From Saprospiraceae bacterium UBA2329 (GTDB taxonomy: Bacteria; Bacteroidota; Bacteroidia; Chitinophagales; Saprospiraceae): a stretch of 64,000 nt of DNA. The notes under the pieces are model-generated. The model was not told the origin of the DNA, ran no database searches, and was given only the letters and a program-made list of their open reading frames with translations. Positions 28,095 to 35,657 of this stretch are shown piece after piece; position 1 is the first letter of the stretch, and every line of letters begins with the position of its first letter. The stretch spans positions 60,619 through 124,618 of the forward strand of contig DDUV01000042.1 in assembly GCA_002344975.1 (NCBI GenBank), given 5' to 3'. The translations under genes and the position numbers were made by a program.

Positions 28095-28547
28095 TTACTT
28101 TGCCTCCAAACTCAACCCCTCGTGAACCAACTCCATGGTTTCAATAGCTACTTCGTTGCCATCTGCTTTCAGGTCGGTGGACTGAACTTTTGAGGGCCAT
28201 GCTTTTACTGCCTTCCAAACAAAAACGGGGTTGTGTTCTTCGTCGAGCATGGAAATGGTGCAATCGCCCCTAAATTCTGCCTTTCCCTCCTGAAAGTAAA
28301 AGGTTTTTTTCCAGTGGTCGAATTCCTTGTTATCTCCTTTGAACATGCCGCGTTTGAGGGTGATGTTGCTGTACTTGGTAAGACCCGGCTGCTTGGTTTT
28401 GTGATATAAGGGCGCATTGCCCTCCCGGTATTCGATTACCTCGGTTTCAAAGTCCAAACCGCTTACTTCGGTAAAACCGAACTCAAAGCCGAAATAATTT
28501 ACTTGATAATGGAATTTGGGAAGTGGATATCCCCCTTCTCTTGCCAT
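28095..28547 (-). CDS. inner tube protein 1 (T4 gp19-like, Afp1/Pvc1-like)
   Basis: A 150-residue gp19-family protein with the classic layout: FHYQVNYFGFEFGFTEVSGLD, a strand turning into IEYREGNAP, NITLKRGMFKGD (about 70-81), and the closing ETMELVHEGLSLE. It should stack as hexameric rings to make the long tube that carries cargo and is driven out by the sheath. In Afp/PVC loci the order is tube, sheaths, tube. Here a single sheath gene and two unknown genes lie upstream of both tube genes, an arrangement I associate with Bacteroidota systems. Confidence 0.93.
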   Translation of the reverse strand: MAREGGYPLPKFHYQVNYFGFEFGFTEVSGLDFETEVIEYREGNAPLYHKTKQPGLTKYSNITLKRGMFKGDNKEFDHWKKTFYFQEGKAEFRGDCTISMLDEEHNPVFVWKAVKAWPSKVQSTDLKADGNEVAIETMELVHEGLSLEAK

Positions 28548-28632
28548 GATGAAAATGTTTTTCTGATGATGAATAAATCAGGTTCACAAACAGGTGAAAA
28601 AGAACATTTCGCGCCTTTTACCACCTCAATGA

Positions 28633-29712
28633 CTATTTGACGCCTTTGGCCTGTTCGGCTGCTTTGATCGCTTCAACCAAACTGTCATAGCAGGCTTGCA
28701 GACGGTCTTTTTCCTCTTTCGCTTTGTCTAATTCGCATTTTTTCTTTTCTTTTTCAACTTTTGCGCATGTCCATTGTGCTTCTGTTTGAGTATAGTAGTC
28801 GCTGGAGGTTAAAGGGAAAATCGGGCGTGGGGCAAGCGCAGCCGTATGCGGTTGTTGATCGCATCCCAGTTGACATTCCCATACCTTGTCATCTTTAGGG
28901 CAGCAATCTGCCCAAGGGTATTCTTCCTGCGTATTGCCTGCATTGGCGCCGGGGCCTGAATCATCAGTGCCGGCTCCTCCGTTGCAGTCCTCCGGTTCGT
29001 TGCATGTTCCAAAACAGGCTTGCAATTCCCTCAATTCGCTCATCAGGCTGTCGCAGCCGTAATCTTGGCAATCTGTGACCGGTATGGGGCTATCGTTTTC
29101 ATCCCGGCATGGAATATCGCAAAGCGCATGGTATAGCAGGTTGGCACATTTCAGCGCTTCTATGATCTTCTTCATCGCGTCCAACTGTAGAGCGGCCAGT
29201 TCCTTCAGCTTGGCGTCGAACGCCTCCAGTGCTTTTACGATACCCCGGTCCCTGATCAGGCCTGGGTCTGTGATGCAGCGGAGACACTTCATGATGCCTT
29301 CCATCATGGAGGTCAGTGTTTCCACATCCACGTTGTTTTCATTGCGGAAGACCTTTTCTACTTCGCAATATAAAATCTGGATGGCGGTGACGGACTTATC
29401 GGCGTTTTGGCAAATTTTCTCAAATTGCCTGATGGTTGTTTTGGCCTCTCTGCATACCTTGTCGGCTAAGTCTGCTGTTTTTTCAATGCCGTCGAAGTAT
29501 AATTTCAGCCTTCGTTCCCAGGCTTCAATGTATGCAAGGTTCTTTTTGGCATTTTCTAATCGGGCAATAGCGACATCCAAGTCTTTTTTTCGGGCCGCTT
29601 TTTCGTTTATCCATTTTTCGATGCAGTCTTCGCCGGGAGGGCAATTAGCATTGTCCTGCCATTCGCAGTCAATGTGCACCGTATCTCTTTCTCTTATTTT
29701 TGAACGTGCCAT
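28633..29712 (-). CDS. unknown Cys-rich helical eCIS-locus protein A
   Basis: A 359-residue protein I do not recognise. It has 23 cysteines by my count (over 6%), often in CxxC or CC pairs (KCLRC, DCC, CFGTC). Long charged helices lie at about 35-120 and 320-359 and should form coiled coils; the part between 225 and 300 is Gly/Asp/Pro-rich and probably loop-like. There is no signal peptide or membrane segment. It is flanked by the tube gene (85 bp) and its upstream partner (33 bp). The two unknown genes share size, high cysteine content and helix-loop layout, though not obvious residue-by-residue similarity. Possible roles are assembly chaperone, lumen plug or outer decoration of the particle; none is proven. 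Confidence 0.7.
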   Translation of the reverse strand: MARSKIRERDTVHIDCEWQDNANCPPGEDCIEKWINEKAARKKDLDVAIARLENAKKNLAYIEAWERRLKLYFDGIEKTADLADKVCREAKTTIRQFEKICQNADKSVTAIQILYCEVEKVFRNENNVDVETLTSMMEGIMKCLRCITDPGLIRDRGIVKALEAFDAKLKELAALQLDAMKKIIEALKCANLLYHALCDIPCRDENDSPIPVTDCQDYGCDSLMSELRELQACFGTCNEPEDCNGGAGTDDSGPGANAGNTQEEYPWADCCPKDDKVWECQLGCDQQPHTAALAPRPIFPLTSSDYYTQTEAQWTCAKVEKEKKKCELDKAKEEKDRLQACYDSLVEAIKAAEQAKGVK

Positions 29713-29745
29713 GATATTTTGTTGTGTTTGGATTAAGGATGAAAA

Positions 29746-30711
29746 TTAATCGCAGAGATTAGGCTCATATTCGGGCTTGGATCTGGAACCGCCCCCGCCG
29801 TCAGGTGTTTCACAGAAACAAGACATCACCTCTGCGCAAATGCCTGGTATGGTGTCGTCAATGAGGCAATTATCCTCGCTACAGAGGAAATCAACTGTAA
29901 AAGCGATGCCCTCAAAGCAGGTAGTGGCTTTGTTTTGCTCCAATTTTTTTACAGTGAGCTCCTTCACCGCTTTTGCCAATTCTTCCCTGTCTTTGGTTTC
30001 ATCGGCACTTCGGTCTTTTATATTAGTATCTACATCTGTTTTGAAGGATTTCACTGCATCTCCAATCATTTTACTCATATCCTTCAGACTTTTTACGTTG
30101 GAGAAAGTCTGAATGCCGGCAATTTGAGCAGAGTCGTTGAATGTTTTGGATGCCTGAGAGCATACTGCTTTGGAAATGTCAATCAGTTGTTCGGCAAGAG
30201 CGGTGAATGCTTCAGTGGTTCCCGATTTGGGATAGCCGCAAGTTTGTTCGAAGTTGCAATTGAGGATACGGAGTTGTTCCCTGTTGCAGTCGTCTTTAAG
30301 CTGGGTGTCAAGCTCACAGGCTTTGGCTTTGAGTTCGGCGGCCTTGTCTTTGAGCGTTTTGAGGCTTTTACTCACTTCCTGAAGCGCTTTAGCCAGGTCA
30401 TCGCTTTTTTTAATTTGCTCGTCCACGTTTTTTTGTGCTGCTTCGGCAACACAGGTGGACTGAATACCGACGTAGAGGTCAATATTCCGATAAAATCTGA
30501 CAGCCTCCTCTGCTTTTAAAACGAAACAAACCTTCCCGTTACGATCCTGTAGGTAGCCTTTAGTAGTCTCTTTCGCCGCTTCGGCAATGCCATTTTTTTC
30601 GGTTTTGTTATTTTGCAGATGTTTTTTGTAATCATGCAAAATATCTTTCTTTTTGAGGCAGTCGGCGGGATCGCCGGTTTTCGTACCCCCGTTTTGTATG
30701 GTGGTTCCCAT
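29746..30711 (-). CDS. unknown Cys-rich helical eCIS-locus protein B
   Basis: A 321-residue protein of unknown family with 15 cysteines by my count. Residues about 85-150 form a heptad-rich helix (ALQEVSKSLKTLKDKAAELKA), and a second long helix spans about 190-265. The C-terminal 50 residues hold paired cysteines (LCSEDNC, MSCFCETP) and a glycine-rich tail ending in NLCD. No export signal is seen. It lies 48 bp after the sheath gene and 33 bp before protein A. Placement between sheath and tube suggests it is made in stoichiometric amounts as a structural part, or acts as a chaperone for sheath or tube. The gene is AT-richer than the baseplate genes. Confidence 0.7.
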   Translation of the reverse strand: MGTTIQNGGTKTGDPADCLKKKDILHDYKKHLQNNKTEKNGIAEAAKETTKGYLQDRNGKVCFVLKAEEAVRFYRNIDLYVGIQSTCVAEAAQKNVDEQIKKSDDLAKALQEVSKSLKTLKDKAAELKAKACELDTQLKDDCNREQLRILNCNFEQTCGYPKSGTTEAFTALAEQLIDISKAVCSQASKTFNDSAQIAGIQTFSNVKSLKDMSKMIGDAVKSFKTDVDTNIKDRSADETKDREELAKAVKELTVKKLEQNKATTCFEGIAFTVDFLCSEDNCLIDDTIPGICAEVMSCFCETPDGGGGSRSKPEYEPNLCD

Positions 30712-30759
30712 GATTTTTTTTGTTGATTAATTGGTTATCGAATTAGGATTCAGGTCAAA

Positions 30760-32181
30760 TCAGGATTCGGAGAGCATCTTATGGCTGAACTTTAGAATGA
30801 TGAATTCTGCCGGGCGCACCACTGCCATGCCTATCTCTACGATCATGCGCCCCTCCCAAATATCCAGTTCCGTCATAGTCTCATTCAGGCCTACTTTTAC
30901 GAAATAGGCTTCCTCTGTGGACGCGCCCATCAATGCCCCGCCCCGCCATTGTAAGGACAGGAAATTCTCGATCATTGACTTGACGCGTGTCCAAGTATTG
31001 GCATCGTTCGGTTCAAATACAAATTGTATTGTGGCCTTTTTGACCGATTCCTCTACCATGTTGAAGTACCTGCGCACCGGGATGTACCGCCATTCGTTGT
31101 CGTTGCCGGCCAAAGTACGCGATCCCCACACAATGCTTGGGCCGCGCCCGGTAAAGCTCCTGATTACATTTACGGATTTCCCGGCGTTGGTGTCAACGTT
31201 GAGGTCTCTTTGCTCCTCATCCGTTATTTTAATAACCGGGCGGATGACAAAGTCCATATTGACGTTGGCCGGCGCTTTCCAAACACCGCGCTGTGTGTCC
31301 ACATTGGCGTATATGCCAACCATCCCCGGCGAGGGCGGAAGCTCCATGGGTAAATCGCGTACCTTACTGCGTGCGGTAAAGTATAGCGCATTGTTTTTAC
31401 TCCTCAGTTCAGCCAGAGTGCCATTATAGCTTCCATCTCCTCCGGTATGCACTATTTGAACATTGCCATCGCCCGGTCCTTCGCCTCCATAGTAGTAGTC
31501 GAGTATGGTTTCTACATTAGGGAAATAGACTGCGCCGTACTTGAGGGTGTTGATTTCGCCAGGAGTCTCATTGCGCAGCGTTTCAATATTTGTCCTCCAA
31601 TCAGACACTGGAAGCGTCGGGTCATTCCAAACATCCATTACGGTAAAGCGATCCTGCATTTTTTCACACAGGTCCATGGCTTCGCCATACAGGGTGTAAT
31701 AGTCGCTGGATGTGGTGAGATTTTGCGCGTCGGGAAAGACGACCAAGGTGATCTCGTCAATTTTCTCGGTTGTATTGAGGCCGGCCCTGAGTTCGGCGGC
31801 GCCGACGATGCCGGTGGAGTAATCTCCAACGGATACTATCCAACAAGGACCACCTCCATTGGCAAAATACAATTGCATGGAGTAGTACATTAAATACTTG
31901 GACCGGTCAGCGCCGATTGCTGCGTTCACCTGAATGGGCCGGCCGGGGCTTTCACTGATCGTGACGGTAATACTCGTCTCTGCTTGTGCCCCACCGAAAA
32001 AAGTCTCATATTCCAGTAGGGAAGTAATGCGCTTGGGTTCGTTCAGTAGGGGAAGGCCCCTGGCATCTTCCGCTCTTTCCGTGTAGCCTATGAACGCAGG
32101 TATGGCAGTCTCTACCTGCGCAATGGAAGGCGGGAGTTTGGATATTTCCTCAATATAAACCCCCGGTGTTTTATAATTCAT
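30760..32181 (-). CDS. contractile sheath protein (Afp2-4/Pvc2-4-like)
   Basis: A 473-residue tail sheath protein. The N-terminal linker strand KTPGVYIEEISKLPPSIAQV leads into AIPAFIGYTERA, as in nearly all contractile sheaths. The central insertion domain (about 75-300) is variable. The C-terminal half has VNVIRSFTGRGPSIVWGSRTLA, EWRYIPVRRYFNMVEESVKK and the closing strands DIWEGRMIVEIGMAVVRPAEFI, which weave neighbouring subunits together. Afp and PVC have three sheath genes; this locus has a single one in the window, so the sheath is probably a homopolymer. It lies 14 bp after the unknown 454-residue gene. Confidence 0.96.
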   Translation of the reverse strand: MNYKTPGVYIEEISKLPPSIAQVETAIPAFIGYTERAEDARGLPLLNEPKRITSLLEYETFFGGAQAETSITVTISESPGRPIQVNAAIGADRSKYLMYYSMQLYFANGGGPCWIVSVGDYSTGIVGAAELRAGLNTTEKIDEITLVVFPDAQNLTTSSDYYTLYGEAMDLCEKMQDRFTVMDVWNDPTLPVSDWRTNIETLRNETPGEINTLKYGAVYFPNVETILDYYYGGEGPGDGNVQIVHTGGDGSYNGTLAELRSKNNALYFTARSKVRDLPMELPPSPGMVGIYANVDTQRGVWKAPANVNMDFVIRPVIKITDEEQRDLNVDTNAGKSVNVIRSFTGRGPSIVWGSRTLAGNDNEWRYIPVRRYFNMVEESVKKATIQFVFEPNDANTWTRVKSMIENFLSLQWRGGALMGASTEEAYFVKVGLNETMTELDIWEGRMIVEIGMAVVRPAEFIILKFSHKMLSES

Positions 32182-32195
32182 AATTTTTTCGGTTT

Positions 32196-33560
32196 TTAAA
32201 AGGTGAGTAAAAATATGTCAGAATAGTATTGTTTCTGAGCTTCATCATAGCGTATGGAAGCCGATGAAGGATTCGGCAAAAGGTGGGCGCCGGACGGAAG
32301 ATTGATGCTGAGGGGTACGCGGATTTGCGACAATCTTCGCGGATGAGCAGTAGTAAATTGTTGCTCCGGCCAATTATAGGAAAAATCGGGATCGCCGGGA
32401 ATAGAAGAAGACAGCCGTTCTATATGGTATCGCCAGAAAGTGAAGCGGCTCATAAGGCGGATTTCAAAAACAGGCCCCCTCCAGCGCATCGCCGGCGCTG
32501 GGGTTGTAAGCCCTGCATTTAGCGAACCATCAGCGTTGAAAAGACGAAAGTCGGGAGCCGTGTTTTCAGTGGAGATATCTACCAAGCCCCACACGTTCTT
32601 ATCGCTGCCCCTGAGGTCGTCGCTCAACACAATTTGCCGTTGTTCAAATAAGGTGCCATTGATGAACGCGTCCAGCACATACACTCCGTCGTGTATAGGG
32701 CGGGCGCGAATACGATCATTTTCCGGAGTAGAAGGTGAAACCGGCAAATACCTGAAATCGAGGGAAACCGACGAACTTGATGGATTAGAAATAGCAATGC
32801 GTTTTATCTCATTGTTATATAAATCCCGGATGATAAATTCTGCATTTGATACAATTGGTATGGAAGGATCAAAGCGGTATCTGAATGTTTTGGGTAAAGC
32901 CACTCTTTCGCCGGCATGTGCATAAGAGTGCCAAGTGCCGGCGGCTGTATCTCCAATTGCTTGAAAGTCAACAATGGTTTCCGTGGTTCTTTGGGCCGCT
33001 TTTATTTGATTTCCCTCCCTAATCAATCCCCCCATTTCCCAAGTACGGCCGCTTTCAAATTCAGGTGGCTGAGCCGATAATGAAGGATAAATCTTTCCAT
33101 CCTCGGTTGCCCGCAAGTTGGTGAAATAATAAGACCCCGGTATTGTGGGCATCAAGGCATGATTGGCGGCATTCAGCCATTGGGGGTCGCGCATGGTGAG
33201 TACAAATCTGCAATTCCCCTGTTCCAACTCTCCAATAGGGTAAAAACGCGCTGAAGCCCCGGTGCCTTCTCGTCTGGCTTGGATACCTGCAAAGATGCCT
33301 AAAGGAGTCTGGCGCAAAATGATTTTATTGCGGCTGAGCCATTGCTGTGTTTCCTTCGTTGGTTCTATGTTTACAATTTTTCGAAGGTCATACTTGTATT
33401 CTAATACAGAGGCTTGTTTGGCCAACCTGCTGCTTTGAGGCTCATCTCGAAATTCATGAAATACCCCTGGATTATTACTTGAGTCAGGAAACCAATAATC
33501 AAGATAATATCCGTGTAAAATGCGGATTTCAAATAAGCGCCTGAATATAATATCAGCCAT
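32196..33560 (-). CDS. unknown 454-residue eCIS protein between cap and sheath genes
   Basis: I cannot assign a family. The start MADIIFRRLFEIRILHGYYLDYWF is followed by a helical stretch, and the rest looks beta-rich, with several Ig-like strand patterns (FRYRFDPSIPIVSNAEFIIRD, GVYVLDAFINGTLFEQRQIVL). The C-terminus is SIRYDEAQKQYYSDIFLLTF. There is no signal peptide. It is placed between the DUF4255 cap gene (42 bp) and the sheath gene (14 bp). From this position I infer a cap-adaptor or terminator ring joining the sheath end to the cap. Bacteroidota eCIS particles are known to have an extra layer at the distal end, but I cannot match this protein to it without a search. An external decoration is the main alternative. 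Confidence 0.7.
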   Translation of the reverse strand: MADIIFRRLFEIRILHGYYLDYWFPDSSNNPGVFHEFRDEPQSSRLAKQASVLEYKYDLRKIVNIEPTKETQQWLSRNKIILRQTPLGIFAGIQARREGTGASARFYPIGELEQGNCRFVLTMRDPQWLNAANHALMPTIPGSYYFTNLRATEDGKIYPSLSAQPPEFESGRTWEMGGLIREGNQIKAAQRTTETIVDFQAIGDTAAGTWHSYAHAGERVALPKTFRYRFDPSIPIVSNAEFIIRDLYNNEIKRIAISNPSSSSVSLDFRYLPVSPSTPENDRIRARPIHDGVYVLDAFINGTLFEQRQIVLSDDLRGSDKNVWGLVDISTENTAPDFRLFNADGSLNAGLTTPAPAMRWRGPVFEIRLMSRFTFWRYHIERLSSSIPGDPDFSYNWPEQQFTTAHPRRLSQIRVPLSINLPSGAHLLPNPSSASIRYDEAQKQYYSDIFLLTF

Positions 33561-33602
33561 ATATGGTTGGCGGGTTAAGTGTTTTTTATTTCGGCTTGAA
33601 TT

Positions 33603-34220
33603 TTATCTCCCGGGAGCTTGTGTGCTTCCGATATTGTTCTCAATTTCCTCTATAAGCATCCCGGACCCTGTTTGGCGGCGATCCAACATGCGTACCAGAC
33701 GGGCTTTGTACATCACAAACGGTATTTGTTTTCCGCCCAATGACCCCCATAGATGATTGATTTGTTCGAAGGTCATAGTGTAAAGATTGAGTATCAGTTG
33801 TATATCGGCCAAGTCCGGTTCATTGATGAGAAAACCAGGAGCATTTCTCAAATTAAATACATGTTTTCCCTGAAAGAACTCAATCACAGATGATAACCGT
33901 CCTAAAGATTCCCGGTAGCCATCCGGGGTAGGTGGAAAAAAAGCCGTAAAAAGCAGGTAGAGATTCAAATAAACCGGGGGGTTTTCATATCGAACTCCTC
34001 CATTAATTGTTTTTTTAAAATGAGGATTATTTTTCAGTGTACTCTCTTCCTCAATATTTACTAAGCTAACGACTACTTTACCATCCAAGCCGGTTGCATT
34101 TTCATTTTCTATTTGCCCTACATTACTCAATTCCGCATAATTTTCAGTGTTTGGGCCTAACCTGTTTTGCAGGTATTCTTCTAATTCGTGATGGAGCAGA
34201 TTTAATGCCTGGTGTATCAT
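33603..34220 (-). CDS. DUF4255 cap / tube terminator protein (Afp16/Pvc16-like)
   Basis: A 205-residue DUF4255 protein beginning MIHQALNLLHHELEEYLQNRL. It contains the family features VVVSLVNIEEE, YLNLYLLFTAFFP, LSSVIEFFQGKHVF and LNLYTMTFEQINHLWGSLGGKQIPFVMYKAR. Afp16/Pvc16 relatives stop tube growth and cap the particle. Its ATG overlaps the stop of the NusG-like gene by four bases (34217-34220), so the regulator and the cap protein are translationally coupled. That is good evidence that the NusG gene belongs to this operon. Confidence 0.92.
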   Translation of the reverse strand: MIHQALNLLHHELEEYLQNRLGPNTENYAELSNVGQIENENATGLDGKVVVSLVNIEEESTLKNNPHFKKTINGGVRYENPPVYLNLYLLFTAFFPPTPDGYRESLGRLSSVIEFFQGKHVFNLRNAPGFLINEPDLADIQLILNLYTMTFEQINHLWGSLGGKQIPFVMYKARLVRMLDRRQTGSGMLIEEIENNIGSTQAPGR

Positions 34221-34759
34221 AGCGTATAGCTCATGTCATTAACCACCCTCTTCACCTCCTCCCCCTTCACCTCCACCCGCGCAAAACACTGCAAGCTCGG
34301 CAGCGCCAATTGAAGCCGGGCATGGCCGCTAACAGACATGACCGTGCCGCAGTAGCCCGCCAGCGGACCGGTCAACACCTCTACGGTTTCGCCCACGCGG
34401 AAACGCTCGTAAGTGATCTCCACCGGGGCTTCCAGCCGGGCCAGCCTTTTGATCATCGCCACCTCCTTTTCACTCAGTGTAGCGATGCGGCCTCCAAACT
34501 GCACATATTTGAGAACGTGCCCCGCCTGGAAAACCTCGTTGCGGCGCTTGTTGTCGGTGGCTACAAAGACGTAATTGTTGAACAGCACGACTTCCACCTT
34601 TTTCCGGCGGTCACTCCATTGCCGCAGTTGCATCTGGGTGGGTACGCAGGCTTCAAAGCCTAATTCGCCGAGGCGTTGGCCCACTTTTTTCTCTGTGCGC
34701 GGCTTTACCAAAAGAGCATACCAACTGATTTCGGCGGCGCTGCTTGGTTGATGTTGCAT
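34217..34759 (-). CDS. specialised NusG paralogue (UpxY/LoaP/RfaH-like antiterminator)
   Basis: A 180-residue NusG-family transcription factor. The NGN domain (about 12-110) starts WYALLVKPRTEKKVGQRL and includes FNNYVFVATDNKRRNEVF. The KOW motif is at about 118-150 (FRVGETVEVLTGPLAGYCGTV). Size and the WYALxxxPRxEKKVxxxL start fit the UpxY/LoaP type rather than housekeeping NusG, which in bacteria normally lies by secE and rplK. It is the first gene of the more than 34-kb eCIS run and overlaps the cap gene by four bases. Such paralogues bind RNA polymerase at special leader signals and suppress termination in long operons (capsule, polyketide, pilus). I infer processive antitermination of the eCIS operon. 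The upstream leader contains a hairpin that could be the loading site. Confidence 0.93.
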   Translation of the reverse strand: MQHQPSSAAEISWYALLVKPRTEKKVGQRLGELGFEACVPTQMQLRQWSDRRKKVEVVLFNNYVFVATDNKRRNEVFQAGHVLKYVQFGGRIATLSEKEVAMIKRLARLEAPVEITYERFRVGETVEVLTGPLAGYCGTVMSVSGHARLQLALPSLQCFARVEVKGEEVKRVVNDMSYTL

Positions 34760-34810
34760 GATGTGGAAAATAAAGATTGGGTGGTAAGGTGTTTTGGGCT
34801 ACGGCTTCGC

Positions 34811-34841
34811 CCGGCTGAGTCACATAGTGACTTTGCCCGGC
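34811..34841 (-). promoter_or_regulatory. hairpin in the leader of the NusG-led eCIS operon
   Basis: A perfect inverted repeat AGTCAC-ATA-GTGACT lies at 34818-34832, flanked on both sides by CCGGC/GCCCGG sequences that lengthen the pairing. It lies about 60 bases ahead of the NusG start in the untranslated leader. No T-run follows in the minus-strand direction, so it is not a standard intrinsic terminator. RfaH and LoaP are recruited through short hairpin-forming leader elements; this is a candidate equivalent. A REP-type palindrome is the alternative. Confidence 0.45.
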
Positions 34842-34890
34842 AACAAAAAGAAGGCCATTCTTCGGAATAGGCTTAATTGTTTTGATTCAA

Positions 34891-34927
34891 CAAATGTAGG
34901 TATAATAATATTTTAAAAAAAATCAAA
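34891..34927 (-). promoter_or_regulatory. candidate promoter of the eCIS operon
   Basis: On the minus strand a perfect Bacteroidota -7 box TACATTTG (34891-34898) is preceded by TTTG (34924-34927). The spacer is 25 bases, longer than the usual 17-23, so the -33 match is weak. The sequence between is very AT-rich. Transcription from here would give a leader of about 125 bases before the NusG gene and would start after the response-regulator stop (34959). Confidence 0.5.
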
Positions 34928-34958
34928 ACGGCATCTTTACACCAAAGTGTAACCCTCC

Positions 34959-35591
34959 TCATACGATCCCCTCCCGCACGGCCTTCGCCACTGCCTCTTT
35001 GCCGCAACTCACATGCAGCTTTTTGTAAATATTGGCCAAGTTTTTCTTCACGCCGTCTTCCGAAAGATGCACCTCGCCGGCTATGATTTTGATGGGCAGC
35101 CCGTCCACCAATTGCCGCAGGATGTTCAGTTCCCGCTCGCAGAGGTGGTGGTCTGATTTTTTCGGCAACTTGTGAAAATATTGCACCACTTTTTGCGCAA
35201 TGCCTGGCGACATGGGTGAACCTCCCTCCATGACCTCCGATATGGCTTTGGTCAACTGGTCGGGCGGCGTCTTTTTGAGCAGGTAGCCACTCGCGCCGGC
35301 GCACAGCGAATCGAACAATTTTTCATCGTCCTCATACACCGTGTACATGATGATGTGCGTGTGAGGCAGGATTTTTTTGATGAGCCGGGTGCTTTCTATG
35401 CCCGATATGTCGGGCAATTCTATGTCCATAATGACCACATCGGGCGCCAATTGCGCTGCTGCCGCCACGGCTTCTTCGCCGGTCACAAAAACGCCTGACA
35501 GTTCAAAATCCCGGCATCCTCCCAGCAGGATGCGCAGGTATTCGCGCTTGTCGGCGCTGTCTTCGCAGATGAGGATTTTGAAAGGCGGCAT
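34959..35591 (-). CDS. NarL/FixJ-family response regulator
   Basis: A 210-residue regulator. The receiver domain (1-122) has the acidic pocket at Glu10-Asp11 and the phospho-acceptor Asp56 (VVIMDIELPD), plus GYLLKK for the conserved lysine. The LuxR-type helix-turn-helix follows (about 145-208: CERELNILRQLVDGLPIKIIA, LSEDGVKKNLANIYKKLHVS). The ATG at 35591 was chosen because it begins MPPFKILICED, the normal receiver start. It is 66 bp downstream of the kinase gene and about 200 bp upstream of the NusG gene, all in one direction. It is a natural candidate for controlling the eCIS promoter, but no binding site can be named. Confidence 0.93.
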   Translation of the reverse strand: MPPFKILICEDSADKREYLRILLGGCRDFELSGVFVTGEEAVAAAAQLAPDVVIMDIELPDISGIESTRLIKKILPHTHIIMYTVYEDDEKLFDSLCAGASGYLLKKTPPDQLTKAISEVMEGGSPMSPGIAQKVVQYFHKLPKKSDHHLCERELNILRQLVDGLPIKIIAGEVHLSEDGVKKNLANIYKKLHVSCGKEAVAKAVREGIV

Positions 35592-35657
35592 CAGGCGATG
35601 TTTTGAGTGACAATATCGGTGCAAAACCGGAGCGAAGCAAGTACGCTTTGGTGTAAC

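Noticed and set aside
494..34759. Prophage or type VI secretion cluster
   Set aside because: There are no capsid, terminase, portal or integrase genes, and none of the TssJ/L/M membrane complex. LysM hub, DUF5908, DUF4255, AAA+ ATPase and DUF4157 together define an eCIS.
34217..34759. Housekeeping nusG
   Set aside because: No secE, rplK or rplA is nearby, it overlaps the cap gene, and the sequence fits the specialised paralogue type.
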